From Verrucomicrobiota bacterium (lineage in GTDB: Bacteria > Verrucomicrobiota > Verrucomicrobiia > Verrucomicrobiales > Verrucomicrobiaceae), in assembly GCA_021413535.1 (NCBI GenBank), contig JAIOQF010000242.1, positions 1-5,572 on the forward strand: a DNA stretch of 5,572 bases, written 5' to 3'. The position numbers and the translations under genes are program-made. How positions within the stretch are numbered: the first letter of the stretch is position 1; every line of letters begins with the position of its first letter. The notes beneath the pieces were generated by a model. That model saw only the letters and a list, made by a program, of their open reading frames with translations, made no database searches and was not told the DNA's origin. This document shows positions 1 to 5,572 of this stretch, one piece after another.

Positions 1-29
1 ATAGATTTCCTACGGAAGACCAGTCTCAC

Positions 30-521
30 GTGTCATTACCAGCAACCCTGCCGACAGCCTCATCTTTGGTGCTCCTAACTACGGTCTCAGCCGTGGGTCT
101 GGTTCTTGGTTCTGTGAAAATTCGCGGCATCGGATTGGGCTCGGCCGGGGTGCTCTTTGTTGGCTTGATCGCCGGCAGTCTTGGATTTGTTCTCGAGCAC
201 TCAGTGCTGGAGTTCGTGCGGGAGTTTGGTCTGATGCTGTTTGTATTCATGATGGGCCTGCAGCTTGGCCCTGGTTTTTTCGCGTCGTTACGCAGGACGG
301 GGTTGAAGTTGAATGTCTTTGCCGTCGCCATCGTGTTCCTCGGATTCCTTTGCACCTGGCTCTGCGGCGTTCTATTTCATATTGAGCCCGGGGCGCGCCT
401 CGGCTTGTTTTCCGGTGCGACGACGAACACGCCTTCACTGGGTGCCGCCCAGCAGGCACTGCTGTCCGTGAACGCTTCCGATCTGCAGCGCGGACGTGGC
501 GGCGGAGGCGAGGGAGTTTGA
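30..521 (+). pseudogene. AspT-type aspartate:alanine exchanger family transporter, N-terminal fragment (frame broken)
   Basis: This is the first membrane half of an inner-membrane transporter of the aspartate:alanine exchanger family (Asp-Al_Ex, also seen in YidE/YbjL). It has hydrophobic segments at about residues 10-28, 38-56, 64-80 and 94-115. The family-like motif GATTNTPSL lies at residues 129-137. After about residue 151 the reading turns into low-complexity RGRGGGGEG and stops at 519-521, so the last 12 residues are probably out-of-frame read-through. The block REFG..LF....GL..GP.FFA at residues 64-85 recurs with identical spacing in the downstream fragment (252-273), which shows that both are halves of one duplicated transporter. 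The start is GTG at 30 with GGAAG at 14-18 upstream. The frame is open to the window edge, so an earlier start is possible. Substrate cannot be told. The family call is firm; whether the break is real or an assembly error is not known. Confidence 0.75.
466..498 (+). other. Inferred junction of a frame-shifting deletion in the transporter gene
   Basis: The first half stays family-like up to about LLSVNASD (ending near 483). The second half resumes as ADVAAEAREFE (from 490). In the C-terminal half the motif GSMTDPPAL is followed by about 39 residues, including a final membrane helix with AYATVYPLTM. In the N-terminal half only about 14 residues follow GATTNTPSL before the linker begins. The helix is therefore absent, not merely out of frame, and the missing length is not a multiple of three. 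The exact breakpoint cannot be fixed from this sequence alone. Confidence 0.55.
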
Positions 522-1599
522 AGCTTCGCAGCGAACTGGCATCGAGCCGCTCGCGCGCTTGAATGTGACCGTTGATAACACGCACCTGGACGGGCTCGCC
601 TTGCGGGATCTGCCGGGGAGGCGCGAGACCGGTGTGATGATTTCACGCCTTCAACGAGCCGGGGCGACGGAGGTCATGACCGCAACCGAAGACAGCATTG
701 TGCATACGGGCGATCATCTGTTGCTGGTGGGCACGACGGCAAATCTCGAAAAATTTCAGCGGATCGTTGGCACTCGCTGCGATCATGACCTGATGAAGGC
801 GCCGGGCGCGGTGTCCTTCCGTCGCGTCGTGGTGACCAACCGCAAGATGCTGGGAAGATCGATAGCCGAAACCGGGCTTGATCTTCTGTTTGGCGTCGCA
901 GTAACCCGTATCGTGCGCTCGGGTGTGGAGATGACAGCTGTGCCGGATGTGCGGCTCCAGTTTGGCGATTTCTTGCACGTGGTGGGTGATCCCAAGGGGA
1001 TCGATGGAGCAGCCGATGCGCTCGGTGATTCGCTCCAGGCATTGAACCAAACACACTTCATCCCGGTGTTCGTCGGACTTGCGTTTGGGGTGCTAGCTGG
1101 TCTGGTTCCGCTGGCGGTGCCTGGATTGTCGAGTCCGCTTAAATTGGGACTGGCTGGTGGCCCTCTGGTGGTGGCGATACTGTTGAGCCGGATTGGCAAG
1201 ATTGGTCCACTGGTGTGGCACATGCCTGCGAACACCAACGTCGCGTTTCGCGAGCTGGGCATCGCCTTGTTCCTCTCCTGCGTCGGACTCGGCGCTGGCC
1301 CCAAGTTTTTTGCCACCGTCATGAGCTTTGATGGAATGATCTGGGGCTTTTCCGCCGTGCTGGTGGTCATGATCCCGTTGCTCGCCGCAGGGATCGCCGG
1401 CCGCTGCTGGCTGCGGTTGAATTACATCGATCTCAGCGGGCTGCTTACCGGGAGCATGACTGATCCTCCTGCGCTAGCCTTTGCCAACAACCTCGTGGGC
1501 TCCGACTCGCCTTCCGTCGCCTACGCCACGGTGTATCCGCTGACAATGCTTTGCCGCATCCTTGTGGCACAGATCATGGTGTTAGTTTTCTTCCATTAG
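496..1599 (+). pseudogene. AspT-type transporter, C-terminal fragment: two TrkA_C domains and second membrane half
   Basis: This is the rest of the transporter begun at 30, in a different frame. Residues 17-90 and 105-180 look like two TrkA_C (RCK_C) regulatory domains, each ending in the typical GD-LLLVG / GDFLHVVG strand. In this family they sit in the cytoplasm between the two membrane halves. Residues 188-366 form the second Asp-Al_Ex membrane half, with about five or six helices, the block REL..ALF....GL..GP.FFA (252-273) and GSMTDPPAL (319-327), which matches GATTNTPSL of the first half. The GTG at 496 is only the first possible start codon. The frame is open back to 472, after a TGA at 469-471, and no ribosome-binding site precedes the GTG, so this is unlikely to be an independent gene. 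Full family members are about 550-570 residues; the two pieces span only about 520 codons, so sequence is missing. The phosphofructokinase gene follows after 25 bp. Confidence 0.75.
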
Positions 1600-1624
1600 T
1601 TTTTCAAGACAATCCGCAGCCACC

Positions 1625-3019
1625 ATGAAACGCATTGGCATTCTCACCGCCGGCGGCGACACGCCGGCTCTGAACGCAACCATCTACGGCGCTGTTGTGC
1701 GCGCCAACCAACTCAAGGTCGAAGTCGTCGGACTGATCAAGGGATTCAACTGTCTCTTCAATCCGCGGGTGCCGCACCTGGCGCTGAATCCGCTTTTTCA
1801 GACGATTCCCGAACTGGATCCGGCGATCGGTGGCACGCTGATTGGTTCGTCACGCGACTTCGTGGATCCTGAAAAAAAAGAGGACCTCGACATGGTGGTG
1901 GATCGTCTGAAGAAGCTCGGAATCGACGGCCTCATCTGCATTGGGGGAGAAGGGACGTTAAACGGACTGCAGCCGATAGCGGAACGTATTCCCGCAGTGC
2001 TCGCACCGAAGACCATCGACAACGATCTCGGTCTCAACTACCCGCACGAACCCGACGAATGGCTTCGGGTGAGCGATCCTTCAGTCAAAGGTGGATTTCG
2101 CTATAAGCGTTCTCAGTCACGCTCGGTGTTCAGTCTTGATCAGATCGTGAACTACGTCACGCCCGGTTATGCGACGGCGGTTTACGTTTCTGCGAGCGCA
2201 ATCGAGCGTGTCCGCACGACGGCAGAGAGCCATCGGCGCATCGCCATTATCGAGGTGATGGGACGCCACTCGGGTTACATCGCCCTGGGCTCGGCGTATG
2301 GCCGTCCCGATCTCATTCTCGTGCCGGAGTCGCCGGTCGACGTGGAGCAGCTCGCCGAGAGGGTGAAGCAGATTTATGATCTGCAGAAGAGCGTCGTCAT
2401 CGTGTGTGGCGAAGGCATTGTGGATTCCCAAGCCAACGAACTTGGCGCCGCAATCAAGTCCTCCGACCCGGCGGGCAATCTCGCGCTCAGCGGAGCGGCG
2501 GAGGCCCTGCGCACGCGCTTGATTCAGCTCATCGGCGACAATTATTTCCGCAGCTACCGGCGTGGCGACACTGCGAAGGAGGCGATTTTCACCCGCAAGG
2601 TGGGGCACACGCAGCGCGGCGGGCGGCCCATTTTGTTCGACCGCTTCCATGCAGCACAGCTCGGAGCGAAGGCGCTGGAGATGCTGCTGGAGGGGCGCAA
2701 CAACGCGGTGTCGATCCTGCAGCACAACGAGTCCGCGGGCTTTCACGTCGAAGGATTTGACGCCAACCGGCTGCGCGACCGCTGGGGGCTGATTCATGCA
2801 CGTTACATGCACCCGGACTTCTATGATGCTGAGCTTATGAAGCCGTCGCGGTCTGGCATCAACTACCTGCTGCCGATTTTTGCCAATGCCATTGGCGACG
2901 ATGATTTGGAGCACATTCGGCAGACCTTGTTCGCTCCGGGTAATCTGTTGCAGCCGTATCACTCAATCAACACTGACGTCAACAAGCGGATCCGCTTCTT
3001 GTCAGATGACATGGTTTGA
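1625..3019 (+). CDS. pfkA: 6-phosphofructokinase (PFK-A superfamily, long form)
   Basis: This cytoplasmic glycolytic enzyme phosphorylates fructose 6-phosphate to fructose 1,6-bisphosphate. Motifs appear in family order: GGDTPALN (residues 10-17, phosphoryl-donor binding), GGEGT (107-111), PKTIDND (128-134, with catalytic base D132), MGRHSG (212-217, sugar-phosphate binding), GHTQRGG (327-333) and FDR (338-340). The position matching E. coli Gly104 is G110, as in ATP enzymes. The position matching E. coli Gly124 is K129, the residue typical of PPi enzymes. The Mg-linked Asp103 position is Glu109. ATP use is favoured but not certain. At 464 residues it is well over the roughly 320 of E. coli PfkA, with extra sequence at about 137-178, about 45 extra residues between MGR and GHTQRGG, and a C-terminal extension. 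The ATG start fits the family N-terminus (MKRIGILTAGGD); its ribosome-binding site is weak. It lies 25 bp after the transporter and 6 bp before the next gene, so cotranscription is likely. Confidence 0.93.
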   Translation: MKRIGILTAGGDTPALNATIYGAVVRANQLKVEVVGLIKGFNCLFNPRVPHLALNPLFQTIPELDPAIGGTLIGSSRDFVDPEKKEDLDMVVDRLKKLGIDGLICIGGEGTLNGLQPIAERIPAVLAPKTIDNDLGLNYPHEPDEWLRVSDPSVKGGFRYKRSQSRSVFSLDQIVNYVTPGYATAVYVSASAIERVRTTAESHRRIAIIEVMGRHSGYIALGSAYGRPDLILVPESPVDVEQLAERVKQIYDLQKSVVIVCGEGIVDSQANELGAAIKSSDPAGNLALSGAAEALRTRLIQLIGDNYFRSYRRGDTAKEAIFTRKVGHTQRGGRPILFDRFHAAQLGAKALEMLLEGRNNAVSILQHNESAGFHVEGFDANRLRDRWGLIHARYMHPDFYDAELMKPSRSGINYLLPIFANAIGDDDLEHIRQTLFAPGNLLQPYHSINTDVNKRIRFLSDDMV

Positions 3020-3025
3020 CCGCAG

Positions 3026-3943
3026 ATGAACCTAAGTCACACAATACATTCGGTTGCAGCGGCGATGATGTCCTGCCTGTTCGTCACGACATCGCTGCAC
3101 AGCGAGGAGACTATTTCAAAGGCGGTGACCATCGGGAACTCATCTGATGCTCCGGCTGATCTCTCGCTTTCGAACTTCTTCAGCGAAGGCTGGAACCAGC
3201 CCTGGTCGAAACTGCAGCGGGGCGAAGGAACGCCCGACATGTCCTTGTTGCGGGTGCAGACAAATTTTCTCGTCCAACTTTTCAGGCTCGACACCTCATT
3301 GGAGACGGGCCGTCGCAGTCCCGGCTTCTCGCAGAGTGAGTTCGTCAATGCGACCGTCGAGTATGCGCTGAACCGCCGCTTTATGCCCGCCGTGTTTGTG
3401 AATCATCAATGGCTCAAAGGTCGCCACGGTTCCAGTGAGGACGGGACGGCAGGTGGAATCTTTGGCCGGCTTCAATTAATCGAGAACCGGCAGTCCTCGT
3501 TGGCGCTCAATCTCAAGGTCTCGCTGCCGGATCGAGACGTGGGTGAGCATCTCACGACATGGAGCTACGCGCTGGCAGGCTGGGAAGATCTCTCGCCGCT
3601 CGGTCTCGGTCGCACGGGCTTCTACTATCATGTCCAACACGAAATATTCGCAGGGCCGATGGCAACCGGTGGCACCCGCAATGACGCCACCTATGACGTA
3701 TCGCTTGCGAAGAGCTGGAGTTCGCCGCAGGCCACTCTGGCAAACTTCACCACTTTTGTGGAAGGCTTTGGCAGGACTCTACTCGATGGCGAGCATCAGG
3801 GTAGAACCACAACAGTGCTGACACCGGGCTTCCGATTCACTCTGGCGAGACGGCATATTCTGATGTGCGGCGTGGATTTGCCGGTCACCAGCCCCCGTGC
3901 GAACGACCAGATTTTTCGGTTCACCTGGATTTCAAATTTTTAG
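3026..3943 (+). CDS. Probable outer-membrane beta-barrel protein of unknown function
   Basis: This is a 305-residue secreted protein that I cannot assign to a named family. Residues 1-26 look like a Sec signal peptide with a hydrophobic core at about 9-22 and likely cleavage near SLHS/EE, although its N-region lacks Lys and Arg. Residues 50-81 form a striking block (FFSEGWNQPW, then RGEGTPDMSLLRVQTNF). The remainder shows alternating hydrophobic/polar strands with many aromatic residues, such as VEYALNRRFMPAVFVNHQW, SSLALNLKVSLP and TTVLTPGFRFTLARRHILM. The protein ends RFTWISNF, a C-terminal Phe with alternating pattern as expected of barrels inserted by the BAM complex. It starts 6 bp after the phosphofructokinase stop and is probably cotranscribed with it. 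It could be a porin-like channel or a structural envelope protein; no substrate can be deduced. The beta-barrel call rests on pattern only. Confidence 0.7.
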   Translation: MNLSHTIHSVAAAMMSCLFVTTSLHSEETISKAVTIGNSSDAPADLSLSNFFSEGWNQPWSKLQRGEGTPDMSLLRVQTNFLVQLFRLDTSLETGRRSPGFSQSEFVNATVEYALNRRFMPAVFVNHQWLKGRHGSSEDGTAGGIFGRLQLIENRQSSLALNLKVSLPDRDVGEHLTTWSYALAGWEDLSPLGLGRTGFYYHVQHEIFAGPMATGGTRNDATYDVSLAKSWSSPQATLANFTTFVEGFGRTLLDGEHQGRTTTVLTPGFRFTLARRHILMCGVDLPVTSPRANDQIFRFTWISNF

Positions 3944-3988
3944 AACATTGGCAGCAAGATCCGAATCGCGCTGTGCCCGGATGATCTC

Positions 3989-4017
3989 TGTGCAAATGTC
4001 CAGACCGAAGCTATATT
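3989..4017 (+). promoter_or_regulatory. Weak candidate promoter for the S8 protease gene
   Basis: The 97-bp gap 3944-4040 separates the protease from the upstream gene set. It contains TATATT at 4012-4017, close to a -10 consensus. At 17-bp spacing the upstream hexamer is TGTGCA (3989-3994), which matches only three of six bases of TTGACA. Transcription would begin about 17 bases before the ATG. No operator-like inverted repeat or convincing terminator is visible in the gap. Confidence 0.2.
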
Positions 4018-4040
4018 GACCGCGGAATCATTCACCCTTC

Positions 4041-5348
4041 ATGAAGCCAGTCCGCCCATCTGCATCTAGAGTCGCGATCATCGGCATGATTCTGCTGGCG
4101 ATAGCGGGCGTGATTGCAGTGAAGTTTCATTGGTGTCCGGCAACCGATCTGGTGTCGACTGGGGCGACTTCGGCAGTCTCTCGTAACCCCAGTATTCTTG
4201 CAGGTGGTTCCCAGACATTTACTCCTGACATTAAGTCTGTAGATGTTTCCGGCGTTACTCAACCAGCTGATGAACTGGCGCAGCAAGTGCAGCCGAAGGG
4301 GGCCATTCCCAACGAAGCGATTCTCACTTTCGCGTCGACTGCGGCCATGTCTGATTTTCTTAAGCGCGCTGCTTCCCAAGGACTGATCGTGAAGGGTCGG
4401 CTCGATTCATTGCGGAGTGTGCGTGTGGCGTTTGATTCTCTCGACAAGCTCCGTCGTGAACTTGACGATCACGCTGGAGATTACGCAGGCATCGGGGCGA
4501 ATTTTCCGGTGCAGCCACCAGGCATACCACCGAAGGAACAACGCAACGGCGGCGGTGATGTGCAGTTTGGCGATGCGCTGCTCTCAGCCATCGGAGCTGG
4601 TCCGGAGATCAATCGCTCGCAATGGGGCAAGGGCGTCACGGTTGCCGTGCTGGATTCAGGTGTGACGGCGCATCCCGCGTTTAGCGATGGCCAGGTAACG
4701 CATGTTGATCTGGTGAACGATGGACTGCCGTTCGAGGGGCATGGCACTGCGATCGCTTCGTTGATCGTCGGCAATGTCCAGGGCGCGCAGGGTGTGTCGC
4801 CTGCGGCAAAAATTCTTGACGTGCGCATCGCGGGTGCCGGCGGCAGTGACAGCTTTCTGCTCGCGCGCGGAATCGAGCTGGCCTTGGATCGCGGGGCGCA
4901 GATCATCAACATCAGCATGGGTTCCTACGGTGATTCGCCGGTCGTGGCGCAGGCGATCCATGATGCGTTGCAGCGTGGTGTTGTCGTGGTGGCCTCTGCT
5001 GGCAACGACAGTGCTGCCGTGAAAGACTGGCCTGCGGCTTACCCCGGTGTCATCTCGGTGAGCGGAGTCGATGCCGCCGGCCGGCTCGCTTATTTTTCCA
5101 ACTCCGGGAATCCCACGCTGGCTGCGCCCGGTGTGGGAGTTCCTTCGGCTTACGCGCAGGGGAACAAGCCCTACATGGCCATCGGCGATGGCACATCGCA
5201 AGCCGCCGCACTGGTGAGCGGAGCCGCTGCCGCCATCTTGAGCCAGGGTGGTAATGTGTTTACGACCCTGTCGAAGAGCGCACTGAGCATCCCCGCCAAC
5301 AAACAGCAGGCCGGCGCCGGCATGCTGCACCTGCCCGTCAGTCGCTGA
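4041..5348 (+). CDS. Membrane-anchored subtilisin-family (S8) serine protease
   Basis: This is a predicted serine endopeptidase acting in the periplasm or at the envelope. Residues 11-28 form a hydrophobic N-terminal segment, either an anchor or an uncleaved signal. Residues 30-87 are a Ser/Thr/Pro-rich linker. Residues 88-158 alternate strand and helix (beta-alpha-beta-beta-alpha-beta pattern, AILTF, then SDFLKRAASQG, then SVRVAFDSLDKLRREL), like an S8 propeptide or intramolecular chaperone. The catalytic domain spans about 195-430: Asp205 in VAVLDSGV, His234 in GHGTAIAS, oxyanion-hole Asn322 in ASAGND, and nucleophile Ser386 in GTSQAAALVSG. All catalytic residues are present. The Pro normally four residues after the serine is Ala390. 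The catalytic domain is compact, with no C-terminal extension and no fused autotransporter domain. ATG 4041 is preferred because it directly precedes the basic/hydrophobic anchor; its ribosome-binding site is weak (GGAA at 4024-4027). The substrate is unknown. Confidence 0.92.
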   Translation: MKPVRPSASRVAIIGMILLAIAGVIAVKFHWCPATDLVSTGATSAVSRNPSILAGGSQTFTPDIKSVDVSGVTQPADELAQQVQPKGAIPNEAILTFASTAAMSDFLKRAASQGLIVKGRLDSLRSVRVAFDSLDKLRRELDDHAGDYAGIGANFPVQPPGIPPKEQRNGGGDVQFGDALLSAIGAGPEINRSQWGKGVTVAVLDSGVTAHPAFSDGQVTHVDLVNDGLPFEGHGTAIASLIVGNVQGAQGVSPAAKILDVRIAGAGGSDSFLLARGIELALDRGAQIINISMGSYGDSPVVAQAIHDALQRGVVVVASAGNDSAAVKDWPAAYPGVISVSGVDAAGRLAYFSNSGNPTLAAPGVGVPSAYAQGNKPYMAIGDGTSQAAALVSGAAAAILSQGGNVFTTLSKSALSIPANKQQAGAGMLHLPVSR

Positions 5349-5376
5349 ATCGAGTTTTTTCCAATCAATCCTTCGT

Positions 5377-5572
5377 TCACCAGCCGACGCGGAAGCCGGC
5401 AAGCACACTCTGATTTTCGTAATTCTTGCACCCCAAGTCTGCTTGATAGGCAAGATAGCAGGCGTAGCGTCTCCAAGCGACGTTCACTGCGGCGGTGAGC
5501 AGCGCGCTGTCGCGCCCGATCTTTGGCCCATGGACGGTGAAGTGACTACTGGGGCTGCTGGCGAAGCGCGCG
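5377..5572 (-). CDS. Autotransporter beta-barrel domain protein, C-terminal end (partial)
   Basis: On the minus strand an open frame enters at the window edge and ends at a TGA at 5377-5379. It gives 64 complete residues and has no start here because the gene continues outside the window. The sequence resembles the final strands of a type V autotransporter barrel: FTVHGPKIGRDSALLTAAVN, then VAWRRYACYLAYQADLG, then NYENQSVLAGFRVGW. The G..IGRDSALL motif, the aromatic strand ending in YQADLG, a short turn with NYENQS and a final xGFRVxW strand with terminal aromatic residue are typical of the family. The domain anchors a passenger in the outer membrane; nothing of the passenger is visible. Two cysteines (residues 38 and 48 of the segment) are unusual for such barrels. 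The gene is convergent with the S8 protease, 28 bp between stop codons. Confidence 0.8.
   Translation of the reverse strand, partial: ARFASSPSSHFTVHGPKIGRDSALLTAAVNVAWRRYACYLAYQADLGCKNYENQSVLAGFRVGW

Noticed and set aside
483..488. CTGCAG at the transporter breakpoint as a sign of a cloning or deletion junction
   Set aside because: The same hexamer occurs several other times in the window (for example near 258, 1967, 2718 and 3212), so its presence here is not informative.
783..1370. A 195-codon minus-strand open frame opposite the transporter
   Set aside because: It is Ser/Pro/Thr-rich with no domain, and it is antisense to clear transporter domains.
496..1599. The C-terminal transporter piece as an independent functional gene
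   Set aside because: It begins in the linker after a missing helix, has no ribosome-binding site, and its first half-partner lies directly upstream in another frame.
1952..2026. Calling the kinase a pyrophosphate-dependent enzyme because of Lys129
   Set aside because: The Gly at the 104-equivalent position argues for ATP, and characterised ATP enzymes with the same Gly/Lys pair exist, so donor cannot be set from Lys alone.
2117..2962. A 281-codon open frame on the minus strand opposite phosphofructokinase
   Set aside because: It lies wholly inside a confidently identified gene, its translation shows no recognisable domain, and codon bias in GC-rich genes commonly opens the opposite strand.
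3026..3082. Lipoprotein signal in the beta-barrel candidate, because of Cys17
   Set aside because: The preceding residues are MMS within the middle of the hydrophobic core, a poor lipobox, and more hydrophobic residues follow the cysteine.
4041..4136. Lipoprotein signal in the S8 protease, because of Cys32 after the hydrophobic segment
   Set aside because: The residues before the cysteine are FHW, which does not fit a lipobox.
5340..5360. A rho-independent terminator after the protease (T-run at 5355-5360)
   Set aside because: The only stem before the T-run is about three base pairs (TCG/CGA), too weak to support a terminator call.
4656..5453. A 265-codon minus-strand open frame opposite the S8 protease
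   Set aside because: It overlaps the protease catalytic domain and the end of the autotransporter frame, and its translation is Arg/His-rich without domain features.
1..5572. tRNA, rRNA, CRISPR, insertion-sequence or phage features
   Set aside because: No tRNA-like cloverleaf, spaced repeats, terminal inverted repeats, transposase or phage protein was recognised on either strand by eye.

Overview
The window looks like chromosomal DNA of a Gram-negative bacterium with moderately high GC. It has two outer-membrane-type proteins: a secreted beta-barrel candidate ending in Phe, and the C-terminus of an autotransporter barrel ending in Trp. Its 464-residue 6-phosphofructokinase carries a GGEG loop and a large insert after the TIDND catalytic loop. 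Together these suggest the Verrucomicrobiota (for example the Opitutales) or a related PVC lineage. That placement is inference from protein character; there is no rRNA or marker gene to confirm it.

Positions 1-1599, plus strand: an aspartate:alanine-exchanger (AspT) type membrane transporter, broken in the middle. The N-terminal membrane half reads in one frame to 521. The two TrkA_C domains and the C-terminal membrane half read in another frame to 1599. The pieces do not join by a one-base correction: the segment expected to hold the last helix of the first half is missing, so a frame-shifting deletion of roughly 25-40 codons is inferred.

Positions 1625-3019, plus strand: phosphofructokinase, 25 bp after the transporter. 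Its active-site loops carry a mixed ATP-type/PPi-type signature. Positions 3026-3943, plus strand: a signal-peptide-bearing probable outer-membrane beta-barrel protein of unknown function, 6 bp after the kinase. The three genes are probably one transcription unit.

Positions 3944-4040: a 97-bp gap with at most a weak promoter. Positions 4041-5348, plus strand: a membrane-anchored subtilisin-family (S8) serine protease with an N-terminal prodomain-like region, a complete catalytic triad and a Pro-to-Ala change after the nucleophile motif. Positions 5377-5572, minus strand: the last 64 residues of an autotransporter beta-barrel running off the window edge, convergent with the protease.

No tRNA, rRNA, CRISPR array, insertion sequence or phage gene was seen. 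Apart from the broken transporter, the window looks like ordinary metabolic and envelope genes. The points most worth a second look are the transporter break, the phosphofructokinase architecture, the uncharacterised kinase-linked envelope protein and the protease active-site variation.
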